From Ramlibacter sp. (GTDB taxonomy: Bacteria > Pseudomonadota > Gammaproteobacteria > Burkholderiales > Burkholderiaceae_C), in assembly GCA_021156245.1 (NCBI GenBank), contig JAJNBO010000124.1, positions 1-7,195 on the forward strand: a stretch of 7,195 nucleotides of DNA, read 5' to 3'. The notes beneath the pieces are model-generated. The model made no database searches and was not told the origin of the DNA. It worked only from the letters and a program-made list of their open reading frames with translations. Below, piece by piece: positions 1 to 6,180 of the stretch. Every line of letters starts with the position of its first letter. The first letter of the stretch is position 1. The position numbers were made by a program, and so were the translations under genes.

Positions 1-2
1 CC

Positions 3-857
3 ATGAATCGCGCCGTCGCCGACCCCCAGGATCCACCTGCGGCATCCTGGCAGCCTGCGCCAGCCAACGAATGGTCCAAGCCGGTGCGCGCCCGGCGCGC
101 CCGCGCCAACGCCGTGTCGCGCTGGCTGGCGCCCCTGGGCGGTCAACGCCTGGTGTTTCCCCGCCTGCTCACGCGCGCCCTGCACCACGCGGAACGTGAG
201 CGGGACTTCGCCCTCTCTCCCTACCATGCGCTGAGCTACTACGGAGAGCGCTTGCTGGTCGAGATCGATTCCGCCTCGATGACACGGTTCATGATCGACT
301 GGCTCACGGACGGTCGCCGGCAGGTCCACACGCTCGATGCCTTCGTGTCGGGCGCGGCGTGGCAGCGGTTCGCGTTGCCCCTGCACCGCACGCACGTCAC
401 GCGGCAGGTGCAGGAGCTGTTCGCCGCAGGCATGGACCACACCCGCACGCCTACCTACGACAAGATGCTGGAGTCGCTGAGGCGGGGCAAGCCGGCCAGT
501 CGCCGGCGCCAGACGCTGGACAGCGAGGCCGCCATCGAAGCGTATTTCGCGGACGTGCGCGGCCTCGTCGAATCGATCCGCCAGCACGGCGTCGTGAGCC
601 ACCGTACCCGCTCCGGCGCTTTCGTCGCCGATCGCGACATCGGGGTGGCGCTCGGTCCCGACGGCGAGATCGTCAAGCTCGCCGGCGGCCAGCACCGCGT
701 GGCCATCGCCGCGGCCCTGGGCATTCCCCGGATCCCCGTGGAGGTGCGCATGGTGCACACCGGGTTGCTGCGCGCCATCATGCAGCGCGAAGGACTGGAC
801 CCGGTGGAAGCCGTTCTCGCCGCCTGCACGGGCGCTTCGGCGACAGCCGCGCGTTAG
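3..857 (+). CDS. ParB/Srx-like domain protein (GGQHR motif), function unknown
   Basis: Protein of 284 residues if the ATG at 3 is the start. Only two bases precede it, so no ribosome binding site can be seen and the true start could lie upstream. The N-terminus (about 1-45) is Pro/Ala/Arg-rich and probably disordered. The middle (50-205) is soluble, with many His/Arg residues and a basic stretch near 159-170 (LRRGKPASRRRQ). The most recognisable part is 212-252: DIGVALGPDGEIV, then GGQHR at 228-232, then AIAAALGIPRIPVEVRMVH. This pattern (Gly-Gly-x-His-Arg, helix, IPVEVR strand) is typical of the ParB N-terminal/sulfiredoxin-like fold. Stand-alone proteins with it occur in many bacteria, some near glycan gene clusters. 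I see no helix-turn-helix of a true ParB, so partition is unlikely. No signal peptide or membrane segment is visible. It ends tail-to-tail with the iron operon, with stop codons overlapping. Real gene: confident. Function: unknown. Confidence 0.85.
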   Translation: MNRAVADPQDPPAASWQPAPANEWSKPVRARRARANAVSRWLAPLGGQRLVFPRLLTRALHHAERERDFALSPYHALSYYGERLLVEIDSASMTRFMIDWLTDGRRQVHTLDAFVSGAAWQRFALPLHRTHVTRQVQELFAAGMDHTRTPTYDKMLESLRRGKPASRRRQTLDSEAAIEAYFADVRGLVESIRQHGVVSHRTRSGAFVADRDIGVALGPDGEIVKLAGGQHRVAIAAALGIPRIPVEVRMVHTGLLRAIMQREGLDPVEAVLAACTGASATAAR

Positions 858-1135
858 CCGATCTGGAGGCGGTTCCAGGCCGCCAGCGAAAGGTAGACCA
901 GTCCGGCGGCCAGGGACGTGTGCCCGCTGAACATCACCAGCGCGAGGCCCCAGCCATGCGCGGCAACCAGCAGCACGAGCGCGGTGGCCAGCAGCAGCGC
1001 ACCGCCACCGCGCCACGTCGCGGTGGCCGCACGCGCCAGTTCGCGCCCGAAGAGGTCTTCCTGCTGCCGGCCGGCGCCCAAGGCGAGCGCTGCGAATCCG
1101 GCCATGCACAGGACCAAGGTGACCAAGTGCGTCAT
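854..1135 (-). CDS. DUF3325 family small inner-membrane protein
   Basis: Protein of 93 residues with about three hydrophobic segments (roughly 2-21, 43-60 and 62-86) and a short polar loop at 22-42 (GRQQEDLFGREL). The sequence HGWGLALVMFSGHTSLAAG near the third helix resembles the DUF3325 family. These are small membrane proteins commonly found directly after a PepSY-TM gene in iron-uptake loci of beta- and gammaproteobacteria. The start is the ATG at 1135-1133, which overlaps the stop of the PepSY gene as ATGA. A good Shine-Dalgarno (GAAGGGG) lies six bases before it, inside the end of the PepSY coding sequence. A longer frame upstream exists but is a shadow of the PepSY gene. It is the last gene of the operon, and its TAA shares bases with the TAG of the convergent gene. 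An accessory or assembly partner of the reductase is the likely role, by inference from the fixed neighbourhood; the biochemical function is unknown. Confidence 0.88.
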   Translation of the reverse strand: MTHLVTLVLCMAGFAALALGAGRQQEDLFGRELARAATATWRGGGALLLATALVLLVAAHGWGLALVMFSGHTSLAAGLVYLSLAAWNRLQIG

Positions 1136-2793
1136 GCAGCCCCTTCGCTTGCGGTATGCGCGTGGCGCTCCCTGGCCGCTGGACGGGGCTGGCGAGCCGC
1201 GGCCTCGTGGCGCCGCGTGCGCATCGCCAGCGCTGCGTGCAGCGCGGCCAGGGCGAGGCACATCAAGTCGGTGCCCGCGAAAACCCAATCGCCTTGGGAC
1301 AGGCTGGTCCACAGCGGCCGCGAGGTGGTCACCGCGTTGAGCACCGGCACCAGGGCCAGCAGCGCGGTCGCTGCCCACAGCTGTTCGAGCCACGCCGCCT
1401 TCGCAGGGCGCAACATTGCATGCAGCAGCGTCAGCGCCCACAGGATGAAGAACGCGTGGATCTCCCACTCGCCACGCTTCGCCAGTTCGGCCGGCAACAA
1501 CCGGTTGGCCCACAGGAAGCCGGTCATCGCAACGGACAGGCCGGCGATGCTGGCGATGTTCAGGCGTTCCACCAGGAAGAAGCCGACGTGCCGCTGGCCG
1601 GGGTTCCCCAGCTTGCGGCGCCGCTTGACGGTCCACATCACGAGGCCGGTGCCCACCATCGCCGTGCCGGCAAGGCTGACGAGGAAATAGAGCCAGCGGG
1701 TCTCGAGGTCGCTGAACCGCCCGAGGTGCAGCGCGTACAGCACGCCACGCGTTTCGGCGGCGATGCCCACGGTGTCTCGCACCTCCAGCAGCTTGCCGGT
1801 GCTGCCCTCGAACAGCAGGTACTGCGGGCTCATGGATGGACGACCTGCCTCGCCGCGCGCCACGGCCACGCGTGCCGACGCATCGCCCGGGTTCGTGATG
1901 GTGACGCGGCCGACGTTGTTCACGCCCCAGCGTTCATGGGCCGCGCGCACCATGGGCTCGACGGGCGCCAATGGCGCCGTCTGGCCCGAGGGGCGGCCGG
2001 GCGGAATGAAGGCGCTGAGCTGCGCCGTCATCTGCTGGCGCTCCGCTGCGTTCCTGAAGGCCGCCTGTTCGCCCCAGGGCATGTACATCGCCATCAAGGT
2101 GACAAGCCCGGTGTACGTGATCATCAGGTGGAATGGCAGCCCGAAGACGGAGAGCGCGTTGTGCGCGTCCAGCCAGGACCTCTGGCCCTTTCCCCAGCGG
2201 AAGGTGAAGAAGTCGGTGAAGATCTTCTTGTGCGTGATCACGCCGCTGACGATCGCCACGAGCATCAGCATGGCGGCCACCCCGGCGATCCATCGGCCCC
2301 ACGCCGTGGGCATGTAGTGGAACTGGAAGTGGAAGCGGTAGAAGAAGTCGCCCCCCAGCGTGTCGCGCGAGGTGACCTTCAGGCCGGTGGCGGGGTCGAA
2401 GTAGCCTTCGCCGAAGGCGCGTGCTCCCTGTCCCTGTTGCCCCTGGCCCTTCGCTTCCGCGCGGGGCAGGCGCCAGAATGCGTACACGCTGTTGTTGCGC
2501 GCGTCCGGCAGCTTCATGCTCCACTGCGTGGCCGCAGGGATGGTTGCGGTGAAACCGTCGACGATGCGCTGCGCGACGACCGCCTGGTCCGGCACCGCAG
2601 CCTGGTGCGGCAGCTCGGGCCGCATCCATTGCGACAGTTCGTCCTTGAAGTAGGCCACTGTTCCGGTGAGGAACATCGCATAGAGCACCCAACCGAGCAG
2701 CAGGCCCATCCACGTGTGGAGGTCCGACATGCTCTGGCGGATGCCCGGCCCGCTGGCCAGGCGCGGCGCGTCGTCATTGCGCAGTGCGGTCAT
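1132..2793 (-). CDS. PepSY-TM protein, putative ferrisiderophore reductase (FoxB/FpvG-like)
   Basis: Inner-membrane protein of 553 residues. The N-terminal part follows the PepSY-associated TM layout: TM1 about 28-48 with DLHTWMGLLLGW (His26), a large periplasmic PepSY-type region about 50-160, TM2 about 166-188, TM3 about 213-238, a second periplasmic region about 240-365, and TM4 about 368-389. Four more hydrophobic segments follow (about 409-430, 445-462, 471-489, 504-525), giving about eight helices. Histidines at 26, 155, 159, 188, 211, 222 and 356 lie in or next to helices and are candidate haem ligands. Known relatives FoxB and FpvG of Pseudomonas reduce ferric siderophores at the periplasmic face of the inner membrane, and that is the proposed role here. 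The ATG at 2793 is chosen because it overlaps the upstream gene's stop (ATGA) and gives the family-like N-terminus; an extension upstream would run through the DUF3649 gene. A Gly/Gln-rich insert sits at 115-124. Family assignment is strong; substrate is unknown. Confidence 0.92.
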   Translation of the reverse strand: MTALRNDDAPRLASGPGIRQSMSDLHTWMGLLLGWVLYAMFLTGTVAYFKDELSQWMRPELPHQAAVPDQAVVAQRIVDGFTATIPAATQWSMKLPDARNNSVYAFWRLPRAEAKGQGQQGQGARAFGEGYFDPATGLKVTSRDTLGGDFFYRFHFQFHYMPTAWGRWIAGVAAMLMLVAIVSGVITHKKIFTDFFTFRWGKGQRSWLDAHNALSVFGLPFHLMITYTGLVTLMAMYMPWGEQAAFRNAAERQQMTAQLSAFIPPGRPSGQTAPLAPVEPMVRAAHERWGVNNVGRVTITNPGDASARVAVARGEAGRPSMSPQYLLFEGSTGKLLEVRDTVGIAAETRGVLYALHLGRFSDLETRWLYFLVSLAGTAMVGTGLVMWTVKRRRKLGNPGQRHVGFFLVERLNIASIAGLSVAMTGFLWANRLLPAELAKRGEWEIHAFFILWALTLLHAMLRPAKAAWLEQLWAATALLALVPVLNAVTTSRPLWTSLSQGDWVFAGTDLMCLALAALHAALAMRTRRHEAAARQPRPAARERHAHTASEGAA

Positions 2794-3089
2794 GCGCGCG
2801 TCCCGAAGGCGCCCGCGGACCACGCCGCGAGCAGCAGGGGCGCCGCGGCGAGCACCAGGCCGCTCCATGCGCGCCATGCGCTGCGCACGGCAAACACCCA
2901 GATCACCGTGCACGCATAGACGACGAAGCTGGCCAGCATGCCCCACAGCACGGCCTCGGTCCGGGCGATCGGCAATGCGAGCGTGGCCATGCTGGCGAGG
3001 GCTGCGAGCGCATAGCCGCCCACCAGGGCGGCCGCGATGCGGGAGACCAGCGGGCCGACGCGCACGGCCCGTCGGAGAACTTCGTTCAC
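2790..3089 (-). CDS. DUF3649 family small membrane protein (iron-uptake associated)
   Basis: Protein of 99 residues with three predicted membrane segments (about 17-39, 45-68 and 73-94). The central part, WGMLASFVVYACTVIWVFAV followed by RSAWRAW, matches the short conserved core of DUF3649. In other genomes these proteins sit immediately before a PepSY-TM gene in iron-regulated loci and are often labelled iron uptake protein. The start is GTG (3089-3087). It is supported by an AAAGGA Shine-Dalgarno overlapping the TAA of the DUF4198 gene (reading TAAAGGA), ten bases before the GTG. The stop overlaps the PepSY start by 4 bp, so the two are probably translationally coupled and may form a membrane complex with the DUF3325 protein. 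That complex is inference; no catalytic motif is visible. Confidence 0.87.
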   Translation of the reverse strand: MNEVLRRAVRVGPLVSRIAAALVGGYALAALASMATLALPIARTEAVLWGMLASFVVYACTVIWVFAVRSAWRAWSGLVLAAAPLLLAAWSAGAFGTRA

Positions 3090-3103
3090 TGCAGCCGGGT
3101 CCT

Positions 3104-3838
3104 TTACTTCGATGGCGTACCCGCCGGGCCCGCGGGCACAGGCTCGATGCCGTCGGGCTTCACGTAGGTCAAGGTCGTGACGTAACTGACCGCGTCGTAC
3201 CTCTCCATCCCGGCGGCGGACTGGCGTTCGCCCGCGCTGCGGTCATTGACGGAGACCTCCGCGACGTACGTTCCCTTCCACGGCAGGTCGAAGCTCACCA
3301 TTCCCTGCGCGTCGGTGATCCCCTCCTTGGCCCAGCCCGACTGCGTGACGAGGTTCACCTTGGCCTTCGGATGCGGCTGCCCCTTGAGATACAGCTTGAA
3401 GGTGCCGGGCGTGCCGACGGGCACGAGGTCGAGCGCCAGCTTGGGCGGTTGCGCGGCGAAGCCGGTGACCAGGCGCGCAGCGGGCCGGTACCAGTTGGTG
3501 ATCTCCTTGTCGGCCTGCTTCCACTTGTACAGCGGGTAGGCTGCATCTTCGGCCACGATGGATTCGCCGGGGGCCGCGCGGAACGGCAGGTCGAAGCCGC
3601 CCGCGCTCTTTCGAGCTTCGGCGGACTGCTCTCCATTCGCAGAGAGCAGGGTAGCCGTGGGCTTGCCGAACTTGTCGAGCAATCCCGGCGAAGCCTCGCG
3701 CAGGTTCTCGCCGAATTCGCCGAAGCGGATTGCGGCGGTCCCTTGTCCGCCAGGCTGCTCGATCCAGATCTGGTGGGCGGAGGCGGCGGCGGAAGTGGCC
3801 AGCGCCGCGACGGTGATGGCAATGCGGTTGAAGTTCAT
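3104..3838 (-). CDS. DUF4198 family secreted periplasmic protein
   Basis: Protein of 244 residues. Residues 1-21 form a classical Sec signal peptide (MNFNRIAITVAALATSAAASA) with an ASA cleavage site, leaving a mature protein beginning His22-Gln-Ile-Trp-Ile-Glu. The mature part is soluble and mostly beta in character. An N-terminal region spans about 22-125, and a C-terminal Ig/carboxypeptidase-regulatory-like module about 134-226 contains the pattern PHPKAKVNLVT, then GITDAQGMVSFDLPWKGTYVAEV. This is the DUF4198 pattern (also described as the nickel-uptake substrate-specific/COG5266-like family), whose members are often encoded beside TonB receptors and metal transporters. A Pro/Gly-rich tail ends the protein. 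The ATG at 3838 is chosen for the signal peptide and because it lies 2 bp after the receptor stop; a longer frame would overlap the receptor gene. The only histidines in the protein are His22 and His156. A metal or metallophore-binding role in the periplasm is inferred, not proven. Confidence 0.9.
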   Translation of the reverse strand: MNFNRIAITVAALATSAAASAHQIWIEQPGGQGTAAIRFGEFGENLREASPGLLDKFGKPTATLLSANGEQSAEARKSAGGFDLPFRAAPGESIVAEDAAYPLYKWKQADKEITNWYRPAARLVTGFAAQPPKLALDLVPVGTPGTFKLYLKGQPHPKAKVNLVTQSGWAKEGITDAQGMVSFDLPWKGTYVAEVSVNDRSAGERQSAAGMERYDAVSYVTTLTYVKPDGIEPVPAGPAGTPSK

Positions 3839-3840
3839 GG

Positions 3841-6051
3841 TCAGAAGTCCATCGATGCCGACAGCTGCAGCGTGCGCGGCGCACCCACGGTCGCATAGTT
3901 GCTGACCACCCAGTACCGCTCGTTGGTGACGTTCTCGAGCGCCGCGCGCAGCATCACCGGCCGTCCTGCAACCTTCATGGCGTAGCGCGCACCGAGGTCC
4001 AGGCGCGTCCAGCCGTCGACCGGCAACGTGTTGCCCGCATCGGTGAACACGGAGCCGGTGTGGATCACGCGGCCGTTCAAGCTCAGACCCGGAACGAATG
4101 GGGTGTCCCAATCCAGGCCGAAGTTGAACGTGCGTTCCGGCACGCCGACGGCCTTCTTGCCGTCGTTCACGCCGCCGGCGGTTCGGGTGAGCTTGCCCTG
4201 CTGGAACGCCGCACTCGCGAGCACGCGCAGGCCCCGCTGGATCTCGCCGTAGGCGGTGAATTCCAGACCGCGGTTGCGCTGCTCGCCGCCGAACGAGAAC
4301 ATGTTCGTCGCCGGATCAATGAACGAGCCCGGTCGCTTGATCTCGTAGACGGCGGCCTGCGTGGTGAGCTGCCCCCAGTCGACCTTCACGCCCACTTCGT
4401 TCTGCTTGGAGAGCTGCGGCGCGAACGTCTGGCCTGCATTGGCGGTCGTCGGGCCGGCCACCCCGCCGCGGGTCAAGCCGGCGGTGTGATTGGCATAGAT
4501 CGATACGTTCTTCATGGGCTTGAAGACGAGGCCCACCAGCGGAGTCGTCCTGCTGGACTCGTAGCTGACGTAGGTGTTCGGCGGGGGAGCCCTGAACGAT
4601 TCCTGCGCCAGGCTCTGGTGGCGCGCGCCCAGCGTGACCAGGAAACGTTCGTTGAAGAACGACATCGTGTCGGCGACCGCAAAACTGTTCTGGCGGATCT
4701 CTCCGCTTCGCTCCGGCGCGTCCCGGGGGACCAGGATAGGCGGCAGCGGCGCCGGGTCGTACAGGTTCGAAGGCACCTCCGTCGCCGACTGCGCGTAGAA
4801 GTACGAGGTGTACTGGTCCAGGTAGTTCGCGCCCAGCACCAGCGTGTGGCCGACGCTGCCGGTCGTGAAGCGGGTGCGCAGGCCCAGGTCGGCGGCCTTG
4901 CCGCGCTGGTCCTGGTCGTACCAGGCGTTGCGGACCATGAAGTTGCCCGACGCGTCAGGGCGGCCGCTGGCCAGGTTCTGCTGGTAGTTGTGGGACGTCT
5001 TGCCGAAGCCGGCATAGATCATCGTCGTGTCGTCGAGGTCGTACTCCACGCGCGTCATCACCGTGCGCAGGTGGTCCCGCAGCCGTTGGCCGGGGTAGAA
5101 GTTGCCGCGCGGGTCGGGCACGGCCGGAATGGCGGTCGTGCCGGCGGCGAAGCCGATCTGCGGCCTGAACTCGCGGAGATCGCCTTCGGAGGCCACCACG
5201 TCCATCGACCACCGCAGGCGCGCGCCAGCGTAGTCGAGGCCCACCGCCCCCAGGCCCATGTTCTGCTTGCCGCCGTCGATGTTGCCTTCGCCGCCACGTG
5301 CCACGGCGTTGACGCGCACGCCCCACTGGTTGTCCTCGCCGAAGCGCCGCCCCACGTCCAGGTGGGCGCCGAGCTGCCCCTTGCTCATGAAGGTGGTGGT
5401 CAGGCGCGTGAGCGGGATGTCCGCCGCGCGCTTGGTCACCAGGTTGATGCTGCCGCCGATGCTCCCGTTGGGGCCGACGCCGTTGGCCAGCGCGCCGGGG
5501 CCCTTCAGCACTTCCACGCGCTCGATGTATTCGACCGGGATGTTGGTACTGGGCGCGATGCCGAACAGGTTGTTCAGCGACATGTCGCCGTTGCCCACCT
5601 GGAAGCCACGGATCTGGAAGTCGTCGCCGAAGCCGCCGCGCGCCGTGAGCGTGCGCACCGATGCGTCATTGAGGACCACGTCGGCGACGGTGCGCGCCTG
5701 CTGGTTCTGGATCAGCTCGGAGGTGTAGTTGGTCGTGCTGAAAGGCACGTTCATCAGGTCGTTGATGCCGAACAGGCCCAGGCTGCCGCCGCGGGCGAGC
5801 TGTCCGCCGGAGTACGTCTTCTGCAGGCCGCCGATGGAGTCGGCGGAGCCATACACCGTGACGGGCGCCAGCGCCCGGTTCACGGGTGTCGTCGGCGCCG
5901 CCGGCGACGCGGCTGGCGCCTCGACCGTGTGGGCCGCCACGCCAGCCACGGCAACGGTCAGGCCCGCGCCGAGAAGCTGGCGTGCGGCAAGCGCGAAGGG
6001 GGCCAGGGCGAAACGCACTTGCTGGCGGGCGGGGCGACGGTGCAGGTACAT
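3841..6051 (-). CDS. TonB-dependent siderophore receptor (outer membrane)
   Basis: Protein of 736 residues, the usual size for ferric-siderophore receptors. A long basic N-region and hydrophobic stretch (about 1-40, ending VAVAGVAA) form the signal peptide. A Pro/Ala linker and possible TonB box (APVTVYG, about 62-68) follow. The plug domain spans about 97-206, with VADVVLNDASVRTL, QIRGF at 146-150, and the hallmark YIERVEVLKGPGALANG leading to GGSINLVTKRA. A 22-strand barrel should occupy about 215-736, ending in Asp-Phe as expected for BamA-dependent insertion. There is no N-terminal STN signalling domain, so it should not act in a FecR/sigma cascade; control is instead through the Fur box just upstream. 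The ATG at 6051 is the only plausible Met start, although it has no clear Shine-Dalgarno. It is the first gene of the operon, followed after 2 bp by the DUF4198 gene. The ligand cannot be told from sequence; a hydroxamate siderophore is possible but unproven. Confidence 0.96.
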   Translation of the reverse strand: MYLHRRPARQQVRFALAPFALAARQLLGAGLTVAVAGVAAHTVEAPAASPAAPTTPVNRALAPVTVYGSADSIGGLQKTYSGGQLARGGSLGLFGINDLMNVPFSTTNYTSELIQNQQARTVADVVLNDASVRTLTARGGFGDDFQIRGFQVGNGDMSLNNLFGIAPSTNIPVEYIERVEVLKGPGALANGVGPNGSIGGSINLVTKRAADIPLTRLTTTFMSKGQLGAHLDVGRRFGEDNQWGVRVNAVARGGEGNIDGGKQNMGLGAVGLDYAGARLRWSMDVVASEGDLREFRPQIGFAAGTTAIPAVPDPRGNFYPGQRLRDHLRTVMTRVEYDLDDTTMIYAGFGKTSHNYQQNLASGRPDASGNFMVRNAWYDQDQRGKAADLGLRTRFTTGSVGHTLVLGANYLDQYTSYFYAQSATEVPSNLYDPAPLPPILVPRDAPERSGEIRQNSFAVADTMSFFNERFLVTLGARHQSLAQESFRAPPPNTYVSYESSRTTPLVGLVFKPMKNVSIYANHTAGLTRGGVAGPTTANAGQTFAPQLSKQNEVGVKVDWGQLTTQAAVYEIKRPGSFIDPATNMFSFGGEQRNRGLEFTAYGEIQRGLRVLASAAFQQGKLTRTAGGVNDGKKAVGVPERTFNFGLDWDTPFVPGLSLNGRVIHTGSVFTDAGNTLPVDGWTRLDLGARYAMKVAGRPVMLRAALENVTNERYWVVSNYATVGAPRTLQLSASMDF

Positions 6052-6065
6052 ATTTAGTTAACACG

Positions 6066-6084
6066 AATGAGAATGATTCTCATT
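6066..6084 (-). promoter_or_regulatory. Fur box (perfect 19-bp palindrome)
   Basis: AATGAGAAT-G-ATTCTCATT is a perfect 9-1-9 inverted repeat. Its core TGAGAAT-G-ATTCTCA matches the Fur 7-1-7 consensus at 13 of 15 positions. Read on the minus strand and shifted slightly, it matches 16 of 19 positions of the classical GATAATGATAATCATTATC box. It lies 14 bp upstream of the receptor ATG and overlaps the predicted -10 element and transcription start, which is ideal for repression by Fur-Fe(II). Fur control of the five-gene operon is therefore strongly supported by sequence, though not tested. Confidence 0.93.
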
Positions 6085-6109
6085 ATGCACGATGGACGTG
6101 CCATGTCAC
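6082..6109 (-). promoter_or_regulatory. Sigma70-type promoter of the iron-uptake operon
   Basis: On the minus strand a -35 GTGACA (6109-6104, 5 of 6 to TTGACA), a 16-bp spacer and a -10 CATAAT (6087-6082, 5 of 6 to TATAAT) are visible. Transcription would begin near 6074-6076, the centre of the Fur palindrome, giving a leader of only about 23-25 nt. The local AT content is clearly higher than in the rest of the window. The assignment rests on hexamer matches only. Confidence 0.65.
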
Positions 6110-6149
6110 CAAATGTTTTGCAGCCGTGCGCGGGTGGAGGGACGCTGCA

Positions 6150-6171
6150 GGGAGGGCAGTGCCGCCCTCCC
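6150..6171 (-). terminator. Candidate hairpin terminator after the reductase gene
   Basis: An 8-bp perfect G/C-rich stem (GGGAGGGC at 6150-6157 pairing with GCCCTCCC at 6164-6171) with a 6-base loop lies 9 bases past the stop codon of the reductase-like gene and before the promoter of the receptor operon. No U-tract follows on the minus strand, so it is not a canonical intrinsic terminator. It may act as a weak or Rho-assisted terminator or protect the 3' end. Its placement is the main support. Confidence 0.45.
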
Positions 6172-6180
6172 GCGATGGCG

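Noticed and set aside
3..857. Chromosome or plasmid partition ParB gene
   Set aside because: There is no helix-turn-helix domain, no parA neighbour and no parS-like repeats in view; only the ParB/Srx-like fold signature is present.
868..884. Possible terminator hairpin just after the plus-strand stop (GGCGG/CCGCC)
   Set aside because: The stem is only 5 bp with a 7-base loop and no U-tract, and it lies inside the DUF3325 coding sequence. Such pairings are common by chance at this GC content.
359..1690. 443-codon plus-strand open frame overlapping the ParB-like gene and the operon end
   Set aside because: It is out of frame with the supported gene at 3-857, has a Pro/Arg-rich translation, and runs antisense through two well-supported minus-strand genes.
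1156..2919. 587-codon plus-strand open frame opposite the PepSY and DUF3649 genes
   Set aside because: Shadow frame with Arg/His/Gln-rich low-complexity translation; it spans two well-supported genes on the other strand.
2790..2946. Extended N-terminus for the PepSY protein starting at 2946
   Set aside because: The extra 51 residues are Arg/Gly-rich and are an out-of-frame reading of the DUF3649 gene. The ATG at 2793 gives the expected cytoplasmic tail and TM1 and an ATGA overlap.
3839..4111. Extended N-terminus for the DUF4198 protein starting at 4111
   Set aside because: It would overlap the receptor gene by about 270 bp and bury a textbook signal peptide; the ATG at 3838 is clearly the start.
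4060..6057. 665-codon plus-strand open frame opposite the TonB receptor gene
   Set aside because: Antisense shadow typical of GC-rich DNA: the translation is rich in Arg, His, Val and Gly with no recognisable domain, while the minus strand encodes a full receptor with clear motifs.
6052..6180. Small RNA or small protein gene in the 129-bp gap
   Set aside because: Everything of note there is explained by the promoter, the Fur box and one hairpin. I see no SD-led short frame and no separate promoter-terminator pair.
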